A stretch of 64,000 bases of DNA from Cliona cf. orientalis. Lineage: Eukaryota > Porifera > Demospongiae > Clionaida > Clionaidae. The translations under genes and the position numbers were made by a program. Positions 43,001 through 54,316 of this stretch are shown piece after piece; position 1 is the stretch's first letter; each line of letters begins with the position of its first letter. The stretch spans positions 4,712,001 to 4,776,000 of the forward strand of contig OZ005707.1 of assembly GCA_963930775.1 (NCBI GenBank). The letters run 5' to 3'. The notes below the pieces were generated by a model, which searched no databases, was not told the DNA's origin, and saw only the letters and a program-made list of their open reading frames with translations.

Positions 43001-45777
43001 CAGAGGGACACTCTCCATAGTTGTCACGGACATATACTCCCTTAGCACCATTCTTTTGAAATATCCACCTCAAGTCCGCCTTACTGTCCTCCTCCTCAGT
43101 GAGATCTAAAGCAGTACATCATTAAATAGTGGGCAAAACGTGAACAAGAAACAATTACTGATCAAAGATTAGGTAGAGTGAAATTCCCCCCACAAATATG
43201 ATCCTGAGTACAGCGAAAGTACTGATACTGTCTTTAGTTTCCACCACCTTACAATTATTCATGTATAGCAGCACTTTCTGGCTGGTGAGTGCTACTATGT
43301 GATGCTGTACATGTGAACTAGTTACCACAGCAACCACATTACTCAGTGCCAATGGCCACATAATTACTTTACAATCATTGTGGAACCTGGCAAGGTGCAA
43401 CCAACACACTGGAGTGCCTGTGATCTCTATGGCTTCCTCACACTATAGCGTTATTTACACAGTACACACAAAGATGCTACCTATCAAAATTAATGCACCA
43501 TTTCATCACTATTAAAAAGTAATGCACCATTTCATCACTATTAATTTTATGCTTAGCCTGGTTGGTACCCAGGTGCTGGGGGGGGGGGGGGGGGGGGGCG
43601 GTGGGGGAAGAGCGCCTGCTACACACTATTTGTGCATGCATTTAGTCGCCATGGCATTCCACGGCTTCCGTATATTTTCATACAACTTCGTAACACGTTT
43701 ACGTCACTCTAGTATTGCGTAATGCTGTTTGCAAGGGATATGGCTGGTCGACGCAATCACAATTGCACACAGTTTAGCTAGTTTGCTTGTAACATCCTCG
43801 CATATGAGTGAAGCCACCCTGGACAATACAGAAGACGCTGTTTTCTATGCCTTTAGAGCGTCTGAGTGGGACCTTCACTGCTCAACGCCTTTATGTTTTT
43901 ATGCCACGCCTATTCATTAGTGATGTTGCAACACTCGCGCCACGTGCTAATTAACCGCATGCACAAATAGTGTGTATCAGGCGCTCTTTTCCCCTCCCTC
44001 TAGCACCTGGGTACCAGGCTACATTTATGCTCAGATGGGAGGTGTCAGATGGTGGTGCAAACCAGCTCAAGTGGTGGTTAAAAGTGGCTGAGTGGTGCTT
44101 GCATGGGCCGACCACCACAATCAGTGTGGGCACATCGATTCCCTGATAGCAAGGGCCTATAAGCCCTTGCTGATAGTCATTATGGACACGCTATAGGACA
44201 CCTGTCACCTGTTGTGTCAAGGCTACTTAGTCTTGTTAGGATGAATGGATCAGCAAACACGTGCACTGTTAACGTTACATAATAATTATTATATACAAGC
44301 TACAACACTCCTTATAATAGAGGACATGCACATAAAATTAATGCATAATTATAACCAAGCGCGTCTTGATAGCAACATTACAATAACATCCACTGAGTGC
44401 GATACAGCAAATTTCAGCACATTTGCAGTCCACCTGGCTAGTCCTAAGACTACACTTTGGTACACTGTCTGTCTCTGAACTCCATGTACATGTATATACT
44501 TGTTAAAGTGAAGCCTTTGATATCATGGTACTACTATTTTACTTACAAGGCTCTCCATCTTTTCTTGTGCACTGTTGAAACGATTAGCGGAGCCTAAGGA
44601 TAAGGCTACATAGCTAAGTCCCACAGAACACACACATACACTACATACCTCCAGTCTTAAATAACGACAGCTTTTGTTCATTTCTGTGAAGAAGATACCT
44701 CCTCCTGTCTCGATCGTTCAAAATCTTTACCTCCTTCAGAATCAGCACCTCCTTCAAGACATGCCCCAAACCTCCATCAGTCCTAAAGAGTCTCATCATC
44801 ATAAAGTCCAAATCGGTGCGTATCCGTGGACCTTCCAGTGGAAGCCACGGGATACACGTGAATAACAAGTAGAGTTTTTGAAGGCAACGGCTACAACTGG
44901 GTACTTTAAAATCTGCTACAAAGTAACGAGAAGATAGGCCAGTCTGGAACACGAACACGGCCACCTTCTTGTAACCCAGTTCATTGCTGTGGCTAGCTGT
45001 ACACCAAATCAGCAAACCAGTCAAAGTGAGGATTATCACCGAGAGAAGAATGAGATCTGCTATACGTATCAATTCAAGGAGACGCAGCGAAGTGAAGACA
45101 CATGTGACACGCTCGCCCATAAGAGGCCAGGCTCCAGTTGCGTCCTGAGCTTCAGTAAGTGTGGAAGGGCACGTAAAACTCGTGTCAAAATCGGTAAAGA
45201 CCACTGCCACCACTAGGAGCCCAGCGACAGAGACAAGCAACTGTAAAACAAGCTTTACAAAGTAGACTTGGAAAATCGAGTTTCGTTTCAAATTGTACAC
45301 CGTAAATGCATCTTCGAGTTGATCCGCTATAATGAGATTCTTCTTTGGATACTCACCCATTTCTTCGTTTCGTTGACGTTCAATGGTTGAAGCGAGCTGG
45401 AAAAAGAAGGCAAACCTTCCGCCAAAGCTGTTCAACCAGAGATAATGTGGAGCAGCAATGAGAAAACCAAGGATGTACGTGATGGTCGTGAAAGATTCCG
45501 TATTGGGAAGAGCACTGGTACAAAATTCATTGACGTAGTCTTGAAATTGTTCACTGAGGAGACTCTGGTTGTTTCTTGAGAAGCACTGGACTTCAGGCTG
45601 CTTGATGTATTCGGTCACCAGGTCGATGGTGGTGAGGCCAATGATGGCGAATACTACATAGAGAGTAATAGAGTCCCAGAAGAACTCCCTTGGCTTGATA
45701 CTTCCCTCTTCTTCTTCTTCTTCTCCGTCTCCGCTGCCTTTCCCTTCCAACCCCTTGACGTTCGCTCCACTAGCCAT
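40092..45777 (-). CDS. LRRC8/pannexin-like four-pass channel protein, ten exons
   Basis: Exons, in transcript order: 45777-44649, 44593-44547, 43442-43253, 43105-42996, 42431-42297, 42070-41939, 41826-41770, 41644-41545, 40940-40761, 40447-40092. Phases agree throughout and predict about 811 residues, close to LRRC8 length. Exon 1 starts after an acidic run (EEEEEEG) and holds the pore region: PREFFWDSITLYVVFAIIG (compare LRRC8 KPWWDVFTDYL), membrane segments near 37-57, 98-118, 171-194 and 240-260, loop cysteines 65/86 and 203/226, and DLDFMMMRLFRT matching the LRRC8 post-pore helix. This points to a volume-regulated or large-pore anion channel in the plasma membrane. The C-terminal 430 residues show no leucine-rich repeats and match nothing I know. 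Exons 3, 6 and 9 have the weakest borders (AATT|GTAAGG, AAA|GTTAGC, ACTT|GTAAAC). MITEs lie in introns 2 and 4. Confidence 0.78.
40671..41480. repeat. Homopolymer C runs in introns 8 and 9
   Basis: C runs at about 40680-40693 and 41450-41467. A CAGGGGTGTAGCTTAG motif at about 41239 resembles a hAT end, but no partner was secured. Confidence 0.5.
42505..42750. mobile_element. MITE in intron 4 of the channel gene
   Basis: TATTATAATGGAGGAGAGAG, AGTATCATA on the left pair with TATGATACTCCCTCTCCTCC, TCTATTATAATA on the right. About 240 bases, no ORF. Confidence 0.75.
43554..44021. mobile_element. 468-bp foldback element in intron 2
   Basis: TAGCCTGGTTGGTACCCAGG, TGCT on the left pairs with AGCACCTGGGTACCAGGCTA on the right. 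A further inner pair (AGCGCCTG / CAGGCGCT and GTGCATGC / GCATGCAC) continues the stem. A G run lies at 43580-43601. The 43491-43546 stretch just outside is a 28-bp tandem duplication. Confidence 0.82.
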
Positions 45778-46382
45778 AATCGCCGTGCAGAAGAGAGAGA
45801 GGGAGATAGTCTAGTAACGGTGCCTGCCTTTGAAACTTCTCTGTACAGTACATGTAATACGAATTTATACGTTACTTGCTCTGCAATAGTACTCGCACAA
45901 GTACAATAGACCTAGCAGCGTGACGACCTTATACCCACTTAGCATGCACTGTCCTGATCATACCGTAAAGCGACATTTTTCTGCGAGAGTTTTATTTATG
46001 CGAATCATGCGAGTCAAGCAGCGGTCGCATACCTCACACCCACATTAAATAATATTAATATATTAAATGGATGAGAGTGATATAATATTCAAGGCGTATG
46101 ATGAATAGCTAATAACCATGCACTAAACATAGTTTCTTAATATAGCTAATTATCACCTGAAGTTTTACTACAAGTAGGGATAGGTCTACTCCGTACCTCG
46201 CTAACCGCTTGGACCAACTATGCCCCTATACTACTAGTGTATGCTCACAAGTACAGTGCTGGTATGTATGCAAAAACCCCCGTCATAGAAAGGACCAAAC
46301 TTCCGAGCATACGCCCCCATACTAGGATGACCATGCAGAATGTTGTTTACATGGCTTGCAATACGATTGAGACTTGTATGGG
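45778..46382. other. 5' flank of the channel gene
   Basis: Probable promoter region of the minus-strand gene. No TATA box at a convincing distance. One GACGACCTTATACCCACT motif lies at 45921. The rest is AT-rich with no gene. Confidence 0.4.
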
Positions 46383-46819
46383 GCTATATTAGTGTCATAA
46401 TTATGGAGGGTGTCATCATTTTGTGGGAGGGGTATCCATCTTATTTGCGGGTGGTCATTTAGAGGTAGAAATTTCTTCTTGCTGTCACAGTGGTGTATAT
46501 TTCCTTGGGGGTATAGTATTCTATATGGGGTACACTGTAAATTTTGGTGGGGTAGCTATCTTCAGTAGGTGTATGGCTACTTTTCATATTGGGATCGTAT
46601 ATTTATTAGTGAAAGATGTATAATAGTAATAGCTAGCACTATTGTTTTGGGAGGGGTGTTCATTTCATTTTGGGGGGGGGGGGGGGGGGGGGGTATCTTT
46701 TATTGCTCAGAGGGGTGGGCCATTTCTTGGGGTACCGGGTGTAACTACCAGCCATGCCCCTACATGCACAGAGCTAGGTAGATAGCAAAGGTCACGTGAT
46801 CAGTTACTGTCCTGTAACA

Positions 46820-46832
46820 AGGTCAAAGGTCA
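46820..46832 (+). promoter_or_regulatory. Perfect DR1 nuclear-receptor half-site pair
   Basis: AGGTCAAAGGTCA is the consensus DR1 site for RXR/HNF4-type receptors. The inverse copy lies at 46896-46908, placed symmetrically in the palindromic centre of the foldback element. Function is inferred only. Confidence 0.45.
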
Positions 46833-46895
46833 AAAATACTGTGCTTTAAATGGATCAAAACCTTTCTTTTATCGCTGTTTAAAGTACTGTATCAT

Positions 46896-46908
46896 TGACC
46901 TTTGACCT
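46896..46908 (-). promoter_or_regulatory. Second DR1 site, inverted
   Basis: TGACCTTTGACCT, mirror of 46820-46832 within the same hairpin. CACGTGA/TCACGTG-like words also flank the pair. Confidence 0.45.
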
Positions 46909-47454
46909 TGTATATGGCAGCAACTGATCATGCACGTGACCTTTGTTCTCTGTGTACATGTGGGAGAGTGGCTGGCACTACGCCATACCCCATGCCAATA
47001 AAAAAAACTACCCCCAAGAAATGGCCCACCCCTCCTATGAAAAGACTACCCCCATATGAAATGGACACCCCTCCCAAAAGCATAGTACCCCGCAAATGAA
47101 ATGGACACTAAATCAGAAAGATCCCATCTCCCTCCCTCCCCCCAAAAGAAAATGGATACCCCCCCAGAAGAAAAGACTACCCCCAAATAGAATGGATACC
47201 CCTCCCAAAACAATATACTATACACTATTCATAATTATGACACTAATATACCGCCATAGACTTGAGCCGTGAATTATGCATGGAGTGGCTGACAGGTCCT
47301 TGAACAGTCCAGTCCATTCCACCGAATCCAAATACCCCGCTGAAGATGGATGGGAAATCGTTCTCGAATGATAAGCCTCAATCCTCATCATCTCATGTCT
47401 TGCTTATAGCTATTAAATTACTATATTTAGCTCAGTTTCACCTGGGTCTATATA

Positions 47455-50095
47455 GCCTAATTCAACTGCCACATGTATAGCATTACTGTCAACACTGTGA
47501 ATCGCTATACAGTATTACTTTGATAACGTGGATGCAACCATCAACCAGGAAAAGAATGTCACTATGATCTTTATGGATGGTAGTCACACAGTTAACTTCA
47601 GTAGTACGGTTGTTTTTTCATCACAATCTGTAAATATAACAGTGAAAAGCCCAAGTACAACAGTAATACTATAATGAGTGTCTGCTGGAAAGATATTTGC
47701 AAAGGTGGAGATCTAATATTCAATTATATACTTCAGCATGAAGAGTTTCAACATGACCGTCCTAGTAAATGAAGACCGGAGATATGTTCAACAGATGGAC
47801 ACCTATGCAATAACGATTACTGCAATGAAGGTTACCCTATACAAGAATGCACATTTCAATCTCGTTTTCCTGATACCCCTCAGGTGTCAATCACTATTGG
47901 ATATGCAACAGACGTACTGCTAAAAGATTGCGTTTTCTATGATCTTGATATTCTAAGCATTAATGAAGATACAATGTCAAATGAGCACACACTTGAAGGC
48001 AGCAATCTAAATGTAACGCTAGAATGATCCTGTGCATTCAATCGTTCTAGATCTGACACTGCAGTACTCACAATGATTTTGATCATGGATGCAACATATG
48101 CAGTGCTAAATGGCTGTATATTTGCATATGCCAACACCAGGATTTTTTATGCAAATAACACAATGATGGAAGGTTGCACACTTACAAGATCCCAACTAGT
48201 CATTACAGACGCAGAATATGCCATACTAGAGGACTGTACATTTGAAGATACTCATCCTTATAAGATTCTCATTGCTGAATCTAGAGCAGTCATTCTCAGC
48301 AATATTGTCAATGAGAATTTTTGGACAGGAGGATAACTGAGAGCTTACTGATGATACAAATATCCTATTAAAAGATTGCCAAGTTTAATCCACAACTATC
48401 AGCATCGCTAGGTGCAACACTACTATAGCAGGGGAATTCGTGTTCACTACTACTGCCATACTGGGCCAATTCAGCTCCATTGCAATATCGGGTAACATCT
48501 CAATCAAGAATTACCACAATTTCAACGGAACCATGTTTTTAGATTCGTCTAATTTGATCATAGCAGCCATGGAGCAGAAATGACCTTCTTTAACAATTCT
48601 GCACTGAACAGTGGAGGCGCACTCTTGATTATGTTGTCTTATTTCTACATGGAAGCAGGGGGAAGTGTAAAATTCATCAATAATTCAGCTAATGACAAAG
48701 GAGGAGCAATCTATGTCAAGCCAGGTGTAAGTTCGTTTGTGTCTGAAATTTCTATCGATATGGCAATTCCAAGTGCTTGTTTCAGCTCAGTGGTGAAACT
48801 CACATAATATATTATTTGCCAATAATTCCGCTATAAATGGAGCTGGAGATGATGTATAATATGGAGCTACACTGGAAAACTGCCAGTTTCATCACACTGG
48901 TTCATTAGTAGTTGACAGATCTGGTCCACCAAGCCTTTCCTCAGTCTCCTCTGACCCATAGCGTGTCTGTCTATGTGACAACCACGGTGTACCACAATGC
49001 GATGCAGTTAACAACACTCGAAGAGTGCATCCTGGAGAGAGTTTTATAGTCTTAGCTGTTACAGTGGGTTGGGATTATCCAAATACTACCACTGGTATAA
49101 TCCATACTGGCTTTCTTCGCACTGGTAGTTCTATTATCCCAACACTGGACTCCACTTCTCAAAGAGGTCATGTGATCAGCAGTAGTAAGCAGTGCACTAA
49201 CATCACTTTCACTCTTTATTCAAAGCCTTCACCAGAAAATGTAACAATGCATATTACTACTTCATACATGGACACACTGCCCATTATACTGTTGCAACGT
49301 AACTGGTAAAGATATTAACTTGCGGGATGACTCTGACTCCCGGTGTGCCTTCAACCGAGCTGGTAGACTGTGTGGTGGCTGCAAGGCCAACTACAGCCTG
49401 GCTATTGGATCTTCCCACTGCATCCACTGCCACAACAACAATAATCTGGCACTACTCATTTTCTTTGCAGCTGCAGGATTCCTGCTGGTGTTCTTCATCA
49501 GTGCCTTCAACCTCACTGTCACTCAGGGCGTGCTTAATGGACTCATCTTCTATGCCAACATCGTCTGGACCTATCAAAGTATCTTCTTTCCTCAAGAATT
49601 GATATCATGATATCAAATCCTGTGCTCATTTTCCTGACCAATCTTGACTTTGGAATTGAGACCTGCTTTGTGGATGGACTTAATGCTCTTTGGAAGGCAG
49701 GACTGCAGTTTGTCTTCCCTTTCTATATATGGGTCATAGCTGGGCTGATCATTTTGACAGCTAGATACTCAACCAGGCTGACAAATCTCCTTGGCAACAG
49801 AGGTGTTCCAGTTTTAGGAACACTCTTCCTTCTCTCGTATATTAAGCTGCTGCAAACTTGGCCTTTTCCATAATGGAGTTTTCTATTCTTCCATCATGGC
49901 ATCAACTGGAGTTGCATTTCTTCAATTTTGCGGCATTGTGCTTTATCCAATAATTGGTCCTCAGTGTACATGTTCATCTGCCATGAAAAGGTGCTACAAA
50001 AAGGCAAAGAATGAACTGGACAACGAAGATTATCCCATTATTGAAGACCGTGATCCTGTTCTCAATGAGTCATAACCTCTTTTACCACCGTTGTA
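47455..50095 (+). pseudogene. Decayed copy of the 19712-23233 receptor gene
   Basis: Collinear with about 19800-23233. The start codon and signal peptide are missing. Stops and small indels break the N-terminal third (for example TAA near 47673 and TGA near 48026). A CAG codon of the intact gene is TAG at 48958-48960, and CAA is TAA at about 50072. Two large deletions remove about 280 bases (junction near 49275, between ectodomain and neck) and about 520 bases (junction near 49890, membrane segments 6-9). Long stretches stay nearly identical, such as the CAFNRAGRLCGGCK neck. The 3' flank and poly(A) signal (50366) are kept, so duplication was at the DNA level. Confidence 0.93.
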
Positions 50096-50592
50096 GTGTT
50101 TGTTATTATTATTTGTGATTATCTAATAGTAAAGTAACACTTATGCAATTGTAATTGCATGTTTAATCTCTGAGGTATTATGTAACTTGGTTAAGTTGTA
50201 CTGCATGTGAGGTGTCTGGTAACAGTTCTAGGTGTGTGTGAATTGTATAAGTGTTATATCTTCTAGAATGTTCTATGTTTCTCTGTTCTCTATTTAAGCT
50301 GCTAATTTGTGCCAGTTAGTAGGTAGCTAGTATAAGTAGTTGAGTTGTCATGCATTTGAGTTACCAATAAAAGTTCTATCTCATTGTATTGCCACGTGCA
50401 CGCGTACGGCACAACACAGTGACAGTATCTAGCTAGAGACTAGAGACTAGTAAGTACACTATAACCATATACTAGGAACGTGCAATGAAGTGATATAATA
50501 ATAATAATATTATGAAATTAAATATGTATAAATTATACTGAAATGTCTTTTTAAATTAGTATAGTATGTAGTTCCCAATTGCAATATTTTTA
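50096..50592. other. 3' flank duplicated from 23234-23755
   Basis: Matches the flank of the intact gene up to CAATATTTTTA, where the 854-bp insertion begins. Holds an AATAAA signal at 50366-50371. Confidence 0.7.
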
Positions 50593-51446
50593 ACCCTCGG
50601 CGCATGCGCGAGGGTTACTGTAGTTGGTTTGTGTGTCTGTCTGTTACCACGCTAGCTGCTACATACCTCGTTTGCAAGTCCAATTTGCGGTGTTGTAAGG
50701 TTCCTTATGGCGTTCCAAACCCATGATTTGTGTGGATTTCTCCGAAAACGCTTTGTTCGCCAGTTTTGGCGTCATTTGCCGATTCTAAGCTTCTTGACTT
50801 TGCCAGCATGGCTTAACGTATAAATAGGTTGCGCACTATATACGGTATGTACGTCTATTAACCCTCAGCGCATGCGCGGTTGTATCAATCCCGCCACTGG
50901 CTATAAGTCTGTCAAGCTAGACCCCTTTTTCTCCCGACGACCTTTACCTACTCCCTAAGCCTTAGAATTGAAAAGAAGCCACTGTCATCCCACGCTAAGC
51001 TTCCTGTATTCTTATGGCACTCTTTGACTTTCTGGCTTGTATACATGCATGGGATTAAAAATATATTACAGTGCTTGAACCTGGCAAGTGAGTTGCGATA
51101 ATATTATTGGACATACAATATTGCTCATTGTATACTTCAGTCTTCTAGCTAAGTCCCCAAGAATTGGAGGTTAGGCTACAGTGAGGGAAGTTGAATTGAT
51201 CTTTACACCACAGTTAGTCTCGCAAGCCACACCCTTCAATCTCCGCACGTGACTGTGGAGTTCGATACAACACACTATGGTTGTTGCTGCTATGAGCCGT
51301 TGCATCTTGAATAACACTCCTGTACATTAGCCTCATCCCTGTCTCGCCCCGGCCCCAGCCCTTTAGCTACCTCCTTTCTGCATGCAACTGTTGAAGCATT
51401 TAGCTAATGCCATGCCGCGCGCCGAGGGTTTTGTGCTCGAGAGAGC
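50593..51446. mobile_element. 854-bp insertion defined by the duplicated copy
   Basis: The other copy reads ATTTTTACTATAG (about 23750) without interruption. Here it is split by ACCCTCGGCGCATGCGCGAG at the left and GCGCGCCGAGGGTTTTGTGC then TCGAGAGAGCTCTAG at the right, with TTTA repeated on both sides. ACCCTCGGCGC / GCGCCGAGGGT are inverted, but the right one sits about 22 bases inside the edge. A second internal ACCCTCAGCGCATGCGCGG lies at 50862. No ORF. Confidence 0.8.
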
Positions 51447-51683
51447 TCTAGTTTACTATAGTAAGTGGTTCCCACTGCCTTAAATCAAATACCAACAAAA
51501 TTATTATTTTGGTATTGTGTGATATTAACAGTTAGTACCATCATGATGATGTATACATAAGGTACGGCCATGCATGTATATATGGGGGTGGAGATACTAT
51601 GCGCCAGAGACTTTCAATCGTCTGAGATGTACCATATCACACCAACTCCATCCTCCTCTTCGTGATTGTCCCCTCTCCCCCCA

Positions 51684-53450
51684 GGCAAGTCCCACAGCTG
51701 CCTCATCAACAGACACACAACGTCAAGCGACAGCATTGCTAGTAACACCAATGATGGAGAAAAACTTAGCATCTACAGAAAAGTATGTGTCAAACATATT
51801 ATTATAAAATTAGTACATGTCATTTATTTTCCTTCCCCAGCCATTGAGCTTTGTATTGATCATCTACACACTTGCTAAGTACGCTCTGTACACTTACATG
51901 CTTGTAAGTAAAATGGCATTCGATTGCGCATGCACCTATAGTAACTGCTATCTAGACAGCTACTTTTTGATTGATATTATAGCTAACTGTACGTCATGTG
52001 GTGTTAATTTTGTCCCCCTTGCATTGTATCGTACAGGTGTGTCCTATCTACAGTAACAATCAGGACTATGAAATGTTTTGACTCCAAGACACTCTTCCCA
52101 ATGAAACTAAGATGGTGGTTTGTCTGGGGAGACTTGGCACTCAAGCCCGGCGAGTTTAGGATGAAGCTGTCCCTGCTTGAAATCGATAAACCAGAGTTCT
52201 TTAAGCCACTTCTAGACTCCATAGTAGCCAATTAGGGCACATGATGACAGTGTGTCCGTTCAAGGAGCAGGTGGTGGAGGAGGCCTATGAGCAAGGAGTA
52301 AAGGTGAAGCTGGATGCTGACAGGTGAGCTAGGGGCTACCTGCGTGTGTCTGGAGCTGCTCTGTGATGTAGTGTTTGATACAGAATGCGTCCGCACAAAA
52401 AGACTTGGAGAAGCCCGTGTACCACCTTCCTGGACGCTCAAGTGTTTGATAGAGATATTCACCTCTTTACTAACTTTGAAATCTACATTGAGTGCCTGGA
52501 AGGTGTACATTCATGTATACTTCATATCCTCTCTCTCCCTCTCTCACACACATACACACACAGGTCCTGACAAGCCCACCCAGATGCAGGTCTATCCTTT
52601 CAATTGGGATTCCACTTAACTGGGAAAGCTGGGGAGGGGAGGGAGGGAGAGAGAGATTACACTATATGCATGCATGTACAGATAAAAGTTCTAACCATCA
52701 TCTTGAGGTGTTTCAATGAACTAGCTATGGCTGAGTATAATCTCTTGCGTCTTATCTACAGTGTATGTGGAGGGATGCCAGTGATAAACATAGTTACACT
52801 ATGCAGCTACTGGGGATATGGTCAAGTGTTCATATATACAATAAACCTATATACTAGGGATGTGGTATAATAATTGTTTTGCCAGTTCTGCAAGGTCACA
52901 ATCCTCAAGCAGCTCAATGAGTTTGTGCCTTGAGCAAATTCTTACTCCATGCCCAGCAAGCCAGTGTTGGAACATGTCTCTGCAGCTATGGTTCATTTCC
53001 GTGTGGGATGTCTGTAGCTACTGGATATTGAGTCGGAGCTGGAGTGGAACCCAACTGTGACTACCGTCAGCTCCGTGCCTCTCTCCATCTATGACGATGG
53101 ATCCGTAAGTGAGACAACTCCATTGCACAGGTTGCTCTGTATAAGCTATAAGACTAATATTTTTACGGACTTGAAAGAGATATCAATGAAATTAACTTCT
53201 GAGCAAACAAGTGAGATTCAGAAACAAGAGAACACCAGGTATGATGATTGTGTGTCATGGTAATGAACCCCCACCTTGAAACTAAAAGTAATAACTTGAA
53301 TATAATCATTGTTACAACAACAGACAATCATAATAATTACGTATGTTTGCTTGTGTCTGTATATAGGCTGGGCAAGTACAGTATTAGTACGACGTAGCTA
53401 TATACCAGTCATGACTACAATCATCGACGACAGAAAGAAAAAATCAATTA
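51684..53450 (+). pseudogene. USP47: USP47 C-terminal exons, decayed copy 2
   Basis: Same exon series as 23983-25610. The MRPHKKTWRSPCTTFLD exon is at about 52384-52502, and its neighbour starting VCPIYSNNQDYEMF has an immediate TGA (52078-52080). A segment of about 170 bases (52594-52763) is inverted relative to copy 1 (24958-25128), which destroys two exons. Beyond it lie unique bases, then the STVPLSIYDDGS and KLTSEQTSEIQKQENTR exons in better frame than in copy 1. The last exon carries a stop and ends RRQKEKIN. Non-functional. Confidence 0.85.
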
Positions 53451-54310
53451 AGAGTTGGACGGAAGATGATGACACGGCTATAATATTATTATAATTCAGA
53501 ATATTATTAATTGCATTATTCTTATAGAATGTTCGTTGAAATTGGTTAGCATATACGTGTATCTCTCTATGCTCTGTTGATTGTTGGTGTGATGGCATTG
53601 TTCTGTGTTCATTGGTCATTCTGCCTGTTTTACTGTGTACTATAGAGTATGGAGTGAACTAATTATTGTAAATTGCATAATAATATAAAAATTGTTTATC
53701 AACTGATGCAGTAATATTGATATGGAAGCTAAAATATTAATGTTTGGAGTAATCCTTTGTGGATAGTTTTAATTATGTGTGTATATATATACATAATAAT
53801 ATGTCATACCTAGGCAGCTGCAGGTGCAGCTGTATAATGATTGTGCATCATAAGATATTATTTCACGATACTAATAAAATTTTGATGTACCTCATATTAT
53901 ATTAAATGCAATTAGGAGGGGGCTGATATGCATTGTTCGTATAGCTATATATAGGCATGAAAATTAATAGTGGATGATAAAAATTATATTACACTGGACT
54001 AAAAATCAGATTTCCAATACTAGGAAATGTGCAGTGTAGGGCAAAATTTCATGTAGACTTTTCTGAAACTGAAGGAAATTTTGCCCTATACTGTACAATT
54101 TCCTTTACATTTCCTTCAACGCAGATTGAAGGAAATACAACTTTTTTTCTAGTGTTATATACAATTAATGTCATGCAAAATATTATCTTTAATATGTTTC
54201 ATGAGCTCGAGCTGTGTGTTATTCAGTCAAAATTACAAATCATTGCATAGTATAATGTTAATGTGTGCAGTATATTATAAGGGAGTAGAGTAAGCAATAA
54301 CTCTTGCAAA
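53451..54310. other. Intergenic between tail-to-tail neighbours
   Basis: A hairpin at 54022-54113 (GTGCAGTGTAGGGCAAAATTTC / GAAATTTTGCCCTATACTGTAC with AGGAAAT edges) is probably a small MITE. AT-rich otherwise. Bases 54250-54310 are shared with the pseudogene 3' flank at 6360-6410. Confidence 0.5.
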
Positions 54311-54316
54311 TTTATT
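54311..54316 (-). terminator. AATAAA overlapping the stop codon of the receptor gene
   Basis: The end of the coding frame reads GAA TAA A on the minus strand, so the TAA stop (54312-54314) lies inside AATAAA. No better AATAAA is seen in the next 300 bases. The same arrangement is kept in the pseudogene near 6413. Confidence 0.55.

Larger units (their letters stand above)
46383..47265. mobile_element. 883-bp foldback element with GGGTATCCATTT-rich arms
   Basis: TATATTAGTGTCATAATTAT on the left returns as ATAATTATGACACTAATATA on the right. The arms are full of decamer-like words (GGGTATCCAT, GAAATGG, GACTACCCCC), purine/pyrimidine asymmetric, with a G run at 46672-46692. The centre (46785-46945) is a second, tighter palindrome. 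ORFs here are repeat artefacts. Confidence 0.8.

Noticed and set aside
43155..43409. Laminin-G/thrombospondin-N-like domain (VALTSQKVLLYMNNCKVVE)
   Set aside because: The similarity is short, and a GTAAGG donor inside it gives an exon (43253-43442) that fits the channel gene in phase at both ends, so the downstream part is probably intron.
44245..44478. Plus-strand ORF of 77 codons
   Set aside because: Lies in intron 2 of the channel gene on the opposite strand, with no domain and low-complexity surroundings.
46423..47099. Short ORFs in the foldback element
   Set aside because: Composed of the GGGTATCCATTT-type words of the element arms; no conservation between arms in frame.
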